NCBI RefSeq assembly: GCF_018812025.1
Contig: NC_063061.1
Span: forward strand, 32,002,509 to 32,066,508
Direction: 5' to 3'
DNA length: 64,000 nucleotides
Origin: Megalobrama amblycephala
Lineage: Eukaryota; Chordata; Actinopteri; Cypriniformes; Xenocyprididae
The number at the start of each line of letters is the position of its first letter. The stretch's first letter is position 1. Below the pieces are notes generated by a model. That model searched no databases. It saw only the letters and a list, made by a program, of their open reading frames with translations, and was not told where the DNA came from. Made by a program: the position numbers and the translations under genes. Shown piece after piece: positions 9,421 to 19,109 of this stretch.

Positions 9421-12176
9421 TAAAACTGCAAGCAGCGATGAAAGGGCCCTCGCACCCGGGCTTATCACCACCCGCTGGCCTTAGGAAAACAGTGAATAGT
9501 GGGCGACATGCATGTAAGCAAGTAAATACAGGACAAATATGGCAAAGTCATTTCAAAGTGCCACATTTCCTGCTGCCAACAGGTGGCGCTTTGACTGTAA
9601 CTGAATATTACCATGTAGATGTCTTCAGGCCAGGACTATTATCAAACATGTGAATTTTTGAGTAGATCAGACATTGTATGCCTGAGTTACAACAACTTCC
9701 TTTTTCCTGGCGTTAATCGCATACATTAGCACTTAGCCAAGTGTTGCATAATTTAACGTTTTTCTCGTATGTTTGGTACTTTGTGGCATATTGAAATGTG
9801 TTTCAGGGATTGAATTACAGTGTTAAAATTTCCTGTTGCCTGCAGGTGACGCTATGACTAACTGAATATTAGCATATAGATGGCTTCAGGCCAGGACTCT
9901 AATAAAACATGTGAAGCTTGGGGCAGATCGGACACTGTATGCCTGAGTTACGACAGCTTCCTCTTTCATGGCGAAACATCAGACTTTGTCAGTCCGCCAC
10001 GGACACGCCCTTCAGTGAAAACTTAAGATCTTTGCAATTTAACATCGCTAAGGCCTTAAGGACTTAGACTGACCATATATGATGTTGATCTGGTTAAATC
10101 TCTATGAGGAGTTAATCACAGTGTAAACATGTCATTTCCTGTTGCCCGCAGGTGGCGCTATGACCGTAAATGCATATTGCCATTAGATGTCTTCAGGCCA
10201 GGGCCCTCATTTATCAACAGTGCGTAGAAAAGGTTCTATATTTTGTCCAACGAATGAAATTTAGAATGTGCCTAAGTACAAGAAAATCCGCATTTATCAA
10301 ACGTGCGCACGCAGTTCTTACGCACATGAGTAAGCAATCATTGTTGATAAATCCCACATGTGCGTAAGTACCATGCTCGTTCACGTTCACGGTCATTAGC
10401 ATTCTGAAACGCCTCCAATGAACCATATATGGTGACAAAACTTCCCTTTAAAAATCAAGTGATTGTGTTTTTTCCTCACCGCAATAATGGCAAAGAGAGC
10501 TCTTGCCAAGCAGATCAGCATGATCTTGGAAAACGCGCTCTCTGTGGAGTGCATTTTTTGCAAAGTCTTCCAATAACGCGAGATAAAATAAAATAAAGAA
10601 AGTTTACTTCATTTTTCGTTTGCAAGTTTTTGCACACATAGACTATTTAAGTAAATTTCAAATATGGATTTAAGTTACTCAGCTAAGATAAGTAAAATTA
10701 TAAGCAATTTTAACTTGACCAGTTAAAAGTTGAATAATTCCTATTTAGTTGAAAATTCTTAACATTTCACAAAAACAATATAACACCAAATGAAACCATG
10801 CTATTAATGTGTATGCTTTACTTAGAAACATCTAAGCAAGTAATACAATAGAAATTGTGTAGACGCCATATCTACATATTAAAACTAATGAGACGCTTGA
10901 ACACAGAGACCTCAATACTTGGTACACAACACACAATGATGGTAACATTCGATGGAACAATTTTGAGTGTGATTGTGGCATTTTGAGTAGAAAATGAACT
11001 CCAAATGTCACAAAATGGCAAGTTATTAAACCTCACCACAAAAGCAATGATAAAACAGTGTGAAAACAGCTGGAAAACAGCGAAAAATTGACCTCATTAA
11101 TTATTCAAGGCCCAGTGCATGATGGGAACACCAGTATCAGAAAAGTTGAGTAGTTTTACTTAATTTTATAATGTTAATATTTAAACTTTAATTTCTACAA
11201 GCTTAAATTGAGTACTACTAAATAACTTACATTTGTTTGTTTTTTCTGTAGTATTTACTTCACTTTTTTTTTTTTTTTTACAGTGTAGGGTTTGACACCA
11301 ATTACGCATTGTGTAAAACTAGACAAGTGATAAATTGAGTGTTTGATAATTAAAGGAAACACAGGACATGTGGATTGCTTAATGCATACTGTGACACTCT
11401 TAAATGATTTTTGTGTGTAGTGTCACTGTTCTACCACTAGATTATCTGCGTAAGCATGCTCAGAGGTGTGCTTATATTTACACACATTTCTACGTATAAG
11501 TACAAGTTGGTGAATCCCACACTTTGCGTGAAACTGTTCTTACGCATTCGCTACGCACAAATCTGTCCGTACGCACCATTGATAAATGAGGGCCCTGGAC
11601 TCTAATAAAACGTGAAGTTTGGGGCAGATCGGACATTGTACGCCAGAGTTACAACAACTTTGTGTATCATGGCGAAACATCGAACTTTGTCAGGCCGCCA
11701 CGGACACGCCCTTCAGCAAAAACTCTAGATCTTCGCAATTTAACGTCACAAAGGCCTTTAGATTAGACTGACCAAATATGATGTTGATCTGATTAAAGCT
11801 CTAGGAGGAGTTCATTAAAGTACATCTAGAAATGGCAAAAACTGTAAAAATTTTGCAGAGAAAATTCTAAATATCTCACTTCCTGTTGGCACCCAGGGAC
11901 TTTTTTTGTAGGTATTGTGCTGTTACATGTGTTTACTGAACTTCATACTTGTGAAACGTAGCGGAAAGGGCGCTTAATTTAAATTTTGTAGGTGGCGCTA
12001 TGGAGCCATTTTGCCATGCCTAATTCTAAGTTTTCACCACTTCTGACACGTGTGCAAAGTTTCATGAGTTTCCGAGCATGTTCAGGCACTCAAAAATGTG
12101 ATTCATTTCGGAGAAGAAGAACAATTGACTGAGTAATTACAATAGAGTCCTCACACCATCGATGCTCGGGCCCTAA
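9421..12176. mobile_element. Interspersed repeat with tandem internal units
   Basis: Begins near GCAGCGATGAAAGGGCCCTC and ends CGATGCTCGGGCCCTAATTA. Contains three diverged units, each with CAGGTGGCGCTATGAC, CTTCAGGCCAGGACT and GCAGATCGGACATTGTA blocks (unit starts about 9567, 9831 and 10137). The third unit is interrupted by a separate element at 10203-11593 and resumes after it. No protein is recognised. Superfamily not assigned. Confidence 0.6.
10203..11593. mobile_element. TIR element nested in the tandem-unit repeat
   Basis: Termini GCCCTCATTTATCAACAGTG and, inverted, GCACCATTGATAAATGAGGG. The interrupted host unit is known from its sister units (CTTCAGGCCAGGACTCTAAT), so the duplicated target reads CCAGG on the left and CCTGG on the right, i.e. 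about 5 bp with one mismatch. Internal DNA is AT-rich with a poly-T/ACAGTGTA stretch near 11260-11287 and has no transposase. Confidence 0.65.
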
Positions 12177-12407
12177 TTATGTCAGTTAAGCAAAACATGG
12201 TCAGGTCAAAGTGTCTGAATAATTTTTGGTTTCAAATTTTTATCAATTTTACTTGTAGTACACTGTATGAAGAATTTTTGGGTATAATATGTCACAGTTT
12301 ACTTAATTTTGCTATCCTCACTTACAGAAATGAACTACAGTGTCCTGCACTCATTAGTAAAAAATATACCAAAAATATAAAAAAAAATGACTGAATAATT
12401 TTGAACA

Positions 12408-12408
<1 letters not shown>

Positions 12409-12486
<78 letters not shown>

Positions 12487-12500
12487 TAATATATATATAT
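12409..12500. repeat. (AC)n/(AT)n microsatellite
   Basis: A long CA run followed by TATATA segments. Confidence 0.9.
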
Positions 12501-12955
12501 AGCCTTAGTCATTCACATTTTTATTTAGAGATCTAAACACCTTAAAATGACTTGTGCATAAATACCAATTCTTTTTTTCTTCTTTTTATTGGATGTTTTT
12601 TTTCTCATGTTTTTCTTGTTTTTTTATATTTTCTTGTTTGTTTTTTGTTTGTTTGTTTGTTTTGTTTTTTATGAAACATCACATTTACAGTATTATCCAG
12701 TGTCACAATTTTCAAGTTTGAGGGTTGTGACAGTTATTAATTATATAAAATTCCTGCCATATTACATATACATAGTACATACAACATATATATATATATA
12801 TTAGATAAAAATACATTCATTTATTCTTTTATTATTATTTATAGTATTAAGATTTAATATTTATTTCCCATTATAGACCACAGAAAAAAAAAAAAATCAC
12901 ACAATTTCTCAGTTCTATTCAAATGTTTTAATGCATTTGAATGAACATCAATCAT
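12501..12955. other. Intergenic, low complexity
   Basis: T-rich and TTTG-rich DNA at 12570-12670 and TA runs near 12788. No gene is seen. Confidence 0.5.
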
Positions 12956-13095
12956 TGTTAAACCACACACATTTGCTTATGTTTTGTTTTATGTGACACA
13001 ACCTTCATATATCATTGTGACAACTTTGAAGTGAGACTACAAAAACAAGACAGAATATTATTGATAACAAGAGAGACTGGACAATCAACCTTCAG
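12956..13095 (+). promoter_or_regulatory. Promoter and exon 1 of pseudogene C
   Basis: CATTTGCTTATGTTTTGTTT, then GTGAGACTACAAAAACAAGA, then exon 1 ending AACCTTCAG at 13095 with donor GTGACA. Matches A and B in order and spacing. The acceptor region near 13345-13365 appears shortened relative to B. Confidence 0.55.
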
Positions 13096-14140
13096 GTGAC
13101 AAATTCTCCTTTTTGACTTCATTTGTTTATTCCACTCAGTGATACGCAACAATATCAACATGATTAGCAGACATACTGCAGTTTAAGAGTTATGGACAAT
13201 TTAGATTACTTAGCTGTTGAGTAACACAGAGCAAGATGTTTTGCTTAATATAAATTTTGAATATGCACAATATTTTTATTATTATTATTATTATTATTTT
13301 CTGTGCAGGCTTATTTATCTAGTATACTTACTCTTCTCTCTTCCTATTATTCATTTTGTGAGATTGTCAAGACAAGGAGGAGATGAATAACTCTACAGTG
13401 AACTTCACCAGACTAAAAGCATGCTCAAACTCCACAGTTCATTCCATTGGGCTAATGGAAAGTCTAGAATTGTGTGTGTGCAGCTTTAGTTTTCTGTTTG
13501 GTCTTCCTACACACTCCTGTGTCATATGGCTCATCGTCACAGGAACAGGAAGTGGAGTTGCATCAGAGTTATTCATCCTCAATCTGTCTGTTTGTGAGAT
13601 TGGTAACTGCCTGTTATGTTTTTTTGATTCAATGACAATTTGGTTTTTTCACGTATCAAGAGAGTATCACGGTTTCTACAAGGACTAGCCACCACTGGTC
13701 ATCCTCTGTTTCAGTGTCTGATGTGTGTTGAGCGCAGCGGTTCATCCTGTAACCTTTCTGAAGTTCAAACCTCTCAGATATAGAGTGATCTGCTGCACTG
13801 TGGCCTGGATAATCACTCTTTGCTCCTGTTTGTTCTCCGTGTTCATTTTAATGTCACACAATACTACAGCACATGCATGCTTCTTCTCACTGCAGTTCCT
13901 CTTCTTCCTCTCCATTCAGTTGTTCTGCTGTTTGGTTGTTCTCAGAGCTCTGAAGCAGTCAGGACCAAGAGAAAGAAGAGAGAGAGAGGAGGAAAACCAC
14001 ATGAAGAGAAGAGCGTTTAATCTCATTGTAATTCTGTGAACACGGTCATCATATATGTCCCATTTACTATCTCTGGATTCTTTAATGTTGTGACACAGCA
14101 GAACAGTGAGGCACTTTTGTTCACTGGTTTGGTTTGTTAT

Positions 14141-15206
14141 TGTAAGGAACCCCGCATCGGCCCAAAAACGGAATCTGACGGCCTGGGCGAAGGTTAATGT
14201 GTGTATGCCTTTTCATCGCCTCTGTTAAGTTCACTTAATTTCACTTGTTTAATCTGACTCCAATTTCAAATGATTCTTATTCTTAGGTTGTGTTTACATT
14301 TAGAAATTAATAATTTGTTATGTATTAATTTAGATATTTGATTATTTTGGGTATCTCATATTTTCAATTATTCTTTCATTACGTACCCATATCACTTAGA
14401 AAAGTCACTTCGGCCGTTTTATTGCTTTTCACGATCACAAACTCGCCAGTTCTGATCTTAGTCAGAGGGTGTAGAGTTTACTAATGCATTTGAGTCAAAC
14501 CGCCACATGCTTGTTCATACAAAAACACAGTTTTCTTAGTCACGATATTGCAATTTGCCAAGCCAGTTGATAGACAAGAATCAAAAGGTCCCATGATGTG
14601 CCCACATGCTCCTTTCATTGAGCCTTTAGTTTGAATCTATCCTGACGCAGATTTGCGGAAATATGGACTCCAATAATCTACTGGTCATGATTTCAGAAGA
14701 ATCCAGAGTAAATCAAATATAACATTTTATTTGTCAAGTAAAAATGTCAATTTCATAGTTGGACAATTAGAAGCCAATTCAGAAATAATGAATGCATAAC
14801 ATCAATTGAAATGCATATACACACAGTAGTGGATGAGTGTTTGAAGACACTTGCCCATCACTGTGTGGGGGTCTCTGGCTACAAAAAATCCCCCCTGACT
14901 GCTTTGCAATTTACCTTATATACAGACCAGAACAAAAGGGTTATAAATATTTACTACACCAACACCTGTTTTGGGGGAGAGGAGTGGGTTTTCACAAAAG
15001 GCACCAGCCAAAGAGAGGACAAAATTCTCCTTAGTTTTCAATCTTCTTCATAATACCAGTGACTGCTGTGAAATTGAGACCATTTTACCAATCGCACTGA
15101 GAGATTTAAAATGATACCAAACATAGAAAGGGAAAAACAATAGATACACAAGTTACATTATATGTCTTGAAGAACTTTCAGTGACTTGCGTCAGGGGGAA
15201 GGGAAG

Positions 15207-15255
<49 letters not shown>

Positions 15256-15396
15256 GGGGAGGCGTTGTCCTTTTGGGGTTAGGGCAAGGCGTTGTCCTTT
15301 ACAACTTCTTTGAGATCTTTTTCCAGATGAGTTTTATTATTTTATTGCAGGATGCTTGATCTCTGTTTTTGTCTAGCAGGAAAATCAAGCCTTACA
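14141..15396. mobile_element. Probable solo LTR inserted in receptor C
   Basis: Starts TGTAAGGAACC and ends CCTTACA, i.e. TG...CA with a 7-bp terminal inverted repeat. Both sides carry TTAT (14137-14140 and 15397-15400), a 4-bp target duplication: removing the insert and one TTAT restores the alignment with other receptors. TG...CA ends plus a 4-bp duplication suggest a solo LTR rather than a DNA transposon. A GT microsatellite lies inside at about 15210-15253. No coding sequence recognised. Confidence 0.65.
15210..15253. repeat. (GT)n microsatellite
   Basis: GT run within the insertion in receptor C. Confidence 0.9.
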
Positions 15397-15640
15397 TTAT
15401 GCTCTGGCTGGTTTTGTTCAGCATTTTCTTTATCTCCTTCGGACTGGAAAACTGTCCTGCTTCTGTTCTTCATAAGATATTCAATACAAAAAAAAGACAA
15501 CATGTTCTCCAACCAATATGACCATATAGGTTGTTTGTCACTTCCCTGAAGCGTTTGCTAAAGTTGCGCCCCTATCGACAACAGGACATTTTCATTTTAA
15601 TGCATTGTTCCCTTTTATCTGCATCACATTTCGGGTTTCG

Positions 15641-15790
15641 GGTAGCTCAATTGGCAGAGCATTGCAATAACAATATGCAATCATGTGATCATGCGATCGT
15701 GGGTTCAATCCCAGGGAACGCATGTGCTCATAAAGAGTATATGCACTATAAATCACTAAGGTTAGGTTTAGGGATGGGGTGGGTGTAGTT
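15641..15790 (+). repeat. tRNA-derived SINE
   Basis: An A-box-like GGTAGCTCAATTGGCAGAGC lies at 15641-15660 and a B-box-like GGGTTCAATCCC at 15701-15712, about 50 nt apart, followed by a non-tRNA body with GGTTAGGTTTAGGGATGGGG. The arrangement is that of a tRNA-headed SINE, presumably Pol III-transcribed when active. Surrounding DNA to about 16010 may belong to the same composite repeat. Confidence 0.65.
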
Positions 15791-15799
15791 GTTAATAAA

Positions 15800-16155
15800 A
15801 AATGAGTTTTGCTCAATGGAAATAGAGAAACGGTGTAAAAAGTCCACACATTGCATTTTTAATGAACACACATATTGATTGGTCACGACAGTCATACGTC
15901 ATTTCATGACGACAGACATAACACGACACTGTCATTATTTTTTACGCCCGCTAGAGGGCGCATGACTTCAAAACGTAAACATAGGTCATGATAAGGTGCT
16001 TGAAAAACGACCTGTAGGGTCTTTTGATATAGCCTATTAAATACTATTTTAATACATTGCCTTATAAACATACATATTCAAGTTTGTGGTATCATAAGTC
16101 AGCTTTGGGGTGAAATAGTTCCTGTACAAAGTTAATTTTATTAAATAAACTTGCA
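15800..16155. other. Repeat-like intergenic DNA
   Basis: Contains CGCCCGCTAGAGGGCGCATG at about 15946, a motif style common in fish interspersed repeats. No gene is seen. Confidence 0.35.
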
Positions 16156-16680
16156 GGGTTAGTTCACCAAAAATGAAAATTCTGTCATTTACTCACCCTA
16201 ATTTTGTTCCAAACCTGTAAGACTTTTGTTCATCTTCGGAACACAACGAAGATTTTTTTAATGAAATCTAAGCGATTTCTGTCCCTCAATTGACCATCTA
16301 TGCAAATGACATTTTGATGCTTCAAAAGTTCCTAAAGAGATCATAAAACTAATCCACTGTAAAAAAAAAAAAAATGCTGTAAAAAAATGGCCAAATTCTG
16401 ACAGCAACATACTGTTGCAACAAAAAATGCATTCTGGGAAATATTTTTCACAGTAAGTAACTGCTGTTAATTTAGAGCCAATTTTCAATGGTAACAGTAT
16501 GCAATGCATTGTGGGCTGGTGCATTTTTGAAGTAATAGCATAATGGCCCTGAACGGGTGTTTCATAGGAGTTTGAGAACGAGCTTCCTATCTGTGTTCGC
16601 AGCACTCATGACACGAATATACTGTATGTGGAAAATAGAAGAAAACTAATCGAAGCGAAATTACTTTACAGCAAAAAAAA
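16156..16680. mobile_element. Fragment of TTCACC-type MITE with nested repeat
   Basis: AGGGTTAGTTCACCAAAAAT followed by TGAAAATTCTGTCATTTACT matches the end of the MITE at 54240. From about 16357 (CACTGTAAAAA) unrelated, CACTG-starting repeat DNA takes over. The right terminus of the MITE is not found. Confidence 0.5.
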
Positions 16681-17100
16681 AAATGTGTGTATGCAGAGAA
16701 AACATTTTTGTGGTAATCAATATTATGCCACAAATATAGTCAAATGAACTTAATCTGTACTGACCACGCAATATTTCATTAAGATTTGTTTTTACTTAAT
16801 TACTGAAACAACCAAACCTGTTAATTAGACTTTTGTCACAGAGATGCCTCATTAAACCTGATTTTTGTGTGTACAAAATACATTTTCTGAGTACTTCATG
16901 ATATTTCTCTGTGGAACTCAGGATATAAAATTCTCATGAACAACTTTATATGATTTTACCTTCATCATATTACTAACAAAGAATTAGGGAATACTAATAA
17001 CAGTTTATTATGTGTCTGTGGGTAAATATATTCAATCTTTTTTCAAATTAGTTTTTCACAGAGAATGTTTTTCTATTCATGCTTACTCAAGATTGTCTGT
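16681..17100. other. Intergenic, no gene seen
   Basis: AT-rich DNA leading into the promoter of receptor D. Confidence 0.4.
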
Positions 17101-17269
17101 CATTTTTAACCTCCTGATTTTCACTTGAAGTATTTGCATAGCTGGTGTCCTAAGGGATGTTTAGAAAATGAAATTGTATATATATGGGGTTTTGACAGCT
17201 GTGAATTGACTATATAAAACAGCAGTGAGGTTTATGTCAAGCCAGAGAGACTGAACATTCATTCTTCAG
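17101..17269 (+). promoter_or_regulatory. TATA promoter and exon 1 of receptor D
   Basis: TATTTGCATAGCTGGTGTCC, then TGACAGCTGTGAATTGAC, then TATATAAAAC (17211-17220), then CAGCAGTGAGG and exon 1 ending CATTCTTCAG at 17269. The TGACAGCTGTGAA(G/T)TGACTATAAAA arrangement recurs at F and, partly, at H. The TATA box lies about 50 nt before the donor, so exon 1 is probably only some 25-30 nt long. Confidence 0.7.
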
Positions 17270-17625
17270 GTGACAAACTCTGTTCACTTTGATTTATTGT
17301 CTTTGTCTCTGCTGTATAATGTATAACAAAGTCACTGTGACACAAAGGGCAAGGGTTATGAGCATGCTAGATGAATTAGTTGAGTAAAATAGCTTTGTGC
17401 TTTGGGGAAAAAGTAACAAAATTAGATTTTGTATTGGAAGTTAATTTAGAGAAGTTAACAACATGTTTCAAATAGTATTATTATATGGCAATTAAACTAG
17501 ATTGCATCTGCATATAATTTAGGTATTGTGTAGAATTATTGCTTACAATAATGTGTAATTATGCCTTTAGATTGTCTGCTTTTCATTGATTTTCCTTGGA
17601 ACATTTGGAACTTCTTTTTTCATAG
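17270..17625 (+). other. 5'UTR intron of receptor D
   Basis: Donor GTGACA after CTTCAG. The acceptor TTTTTTCATAG ends at 17625. Confidence 0.6.
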
Positions 17626-17673
17626 ATGACAACTGCAGCAGAATTATTCCTTTGTTCTGACTGGAGAAGGTAG
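17626..17673 (+). other. Short upstream ORF in the leader of D
   Basis: The first three bases of exon 2 are ATG here, where paralogues have ATC or GTC. It opens a 15-codon frame that ends TAG at 17671-17673, two bases before the receptor ATG at 17676. It is out of frame with the receptor. An inhibitory role is inference only. Confidence 0.45.
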
Positions 17674-17675
17674 AC

Positions 17676-18530
17676 ATGGAACTAATGAAGAACTTCACCA
17701 CACCACATACATATGCCAACATCACAGTATCTTCATCTTGGCAAGTAGGCATATTAGAAATTTGTATGCTTACCTTCAGCTTCACATCTGGTTTTCTGGC
17801 ACACTCTTATGTTATATGGCTCATCACCACTGGAACAGGAAGTGGAGTTGCATCAGAGTTCTTCAACCTCAATCTCTCTGTTTGTGGGATCTTTTTCTCC
17901 GTGAACTCTTTGCTCATCCTATTCACAAAATGGTTTCCATTTCAAGGTCTCACAGCAATAACACAGTTTTTTTATGGAATTACTGTCACTGCTCATCCTC
18001 TGTTTCAGTGTCTGATGTGTGTTGAGCGTTACCTGGCAGTGGTTCATCCTGTAACCTTTCTGAAGTTCAAACCTCTCAGATATAGAGTGACCTGCTGTAT
18101 TGCAGCCTGGATAATTATTTTTGGCACTTGTTTGTTCTGCATGTTTACTTTTCTCTCATTTACCATACATATGTATATATGGTATTACTTACTGCAGTTC
18201 CTCCTCTTCCTCTCCGTCCAGTTGTTTTGTCTTGTGGCTGTTGTCAGAGTTCTGAAGCAGTCAGGACCAGGAGAGAGAGGGAGAGAGAGAAAGGAGGAAA
18301 ACCACATGAAGAGAAAAGCGTTTTACATCATTCGAGTAACTACTGCTACCTTGGTTATCACATATGTTCCATTCATTATCACTGGATTACACTATCTTGC
18401 AACACTGCAGATTATTCAGATCTTTTGGTCAATAAGTTACATTTGTTTTATGCTGGCTGGTTTTGTTCACCTTGGACTTTATCTGCACCGGACTGGAAAC
18501 CTCTTCTGCTTCTGTTCTCCAAAAAACTGA
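17676..18530 (+). CDS. Receptor D: class A 7TM GPCR, intact
   Basis: 284 residues starting MELMKNFTTPH, the N-terminus shared with F and H. Sequons at NFT (6) and NIT (15). Seven hydrophobic helices, with GTGSGVASEFF after TM1, CVERYLAVVHPVTFLKFKPL at TM3/ICL2, the GA-encoded GPGERGRERKEEN loop and YVP in TM6. TM2 has CGIFF where A-C have CEIG. TM7 is unusual: the QPVLY seen in A is VHLGLY, so the conserved helix-7 proline is lost although the frame is open. From the third loop into TM6 its DNA is identical to A over 76 nt (18292-18367 and 3728-3803) despite different N-termini. AATAAA lies near 18640. Ligand unknown. Confidence 0.82.
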   Translation: MELMKNFTTPHTYANITVSSSWQVGILEICMLTFSFTSGFLAHSYVIWLITTGTGSGVASEFFNLNLSVCGIFFSVNSLLILFTKWFPFQGLTAITQFFYGITVTAHPLFQCLMCVERYLAVVHPVTFLKFKPLRYRVTCCIAAWIIIFGTCLFCMFTFLSFTIHMYIWYYLLQFLLFLSVQLFCLVAVVRVLKQSGPGERGRERKEENHMKRKAFYIIRVTTATLVITYVPFIITGLHYLATLQIIQIFWSISYICFMLAGFVHLGLYLHRTGNLFCFCSPKN

Positions 18531-18540
18531 CATTTTGTTG

Positions 18541-19105
18541 AATTATTAATCCTTTAATCACCTGCTTTGCACCAGAGTGCTTAATACCCTATTGTTTTTT
18601 TATTCTGTTGTATTGATAAGCTGAATATTACATGGCTTAAAAAATAAATAAATGTATAGACAGGAAATATTCATTAGAATTAATATAACTTTTGGAGACG
18701 GCAGAGAGACATCATTTGGAAATATTTAAACGTTGAATGTTGCGATTGACCAATCAGAATCATGTTCTCCAGAGAGCCGTATCATACTATAAAAATTACA
18801 CTGGTTTTCATTTAGAATAGATATTTTAGGTTATATGAAATGAAATGTGAATTTTGTGAATAATTTTAGCATACCAAGCTGCATATTGTAATTTAGTGCT
18901 TCTTCTGATGGTGTTATGAATCACATGTTCTGTTGTTTAGTGTTATTGAGTGTAAGTGTAATTTAGCTTTATTATTGGTGTTTAAGTTTATACATTAAGA
19001 TGTGATTTGTTATATATTTCATGCATATTGCTTTTCATTTTCTCTGTTTTATAAACAAATAGTAACAGCTTACTTTAGAAATGTTTTTGTGTCATAATGT
19101 CAAAT
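18541..19105. other. 3' flank of receptor D, no gene seen
   Basis: AT-rich, with a likely polyadenylation signal near 18640. Similar 3' sequence (TGTTCTGTTGTTTAGTGTTA) occurs after F and H, so this flank belongs to the receptor duplication unit. Confidence 0.5.
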
Positions 19106-19109
19106 TTTG

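Larger units (their letters stand above)
13383..15475 (+). pseudogene. Receptor C: disrupted 7TM GPCR
   Basis: Begins ATGAATAACTCTACAGTG like its relatives and stays open to 13688, through TM1 and TM2. A frameshift before TM3 then ends the frame. At about 13730 an 8-nt deletion removes the Tyr of ERY and following residues (GAGCGCAGCGG where others read GAGCGTTACCTGGCAGTGG). A further shift ends the TM5-TM6 segment at 14039. TM7 is split by a 1256-bp insertion (14141-15396) and resumes at 15397 with LAGFVQ-like sequence to a stop at 15475. Ancestral product: subtype A/B receptor. No intact receptor can be made. Confidence 0.85.

Noticed and set aside
15641..15720. Functional tRNA gene
   Set aside because: A- and B-box-like motifs are present, but no consistent acceptor or anticodon stems can be paired and a SINE body follows.
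18292..18367. A and D identity as an assembly duplication
   Set aside because: Sequence diverges sharply on both sides and the genes lie 14 kb apart, which fits conversion better than a collapsed assembly.
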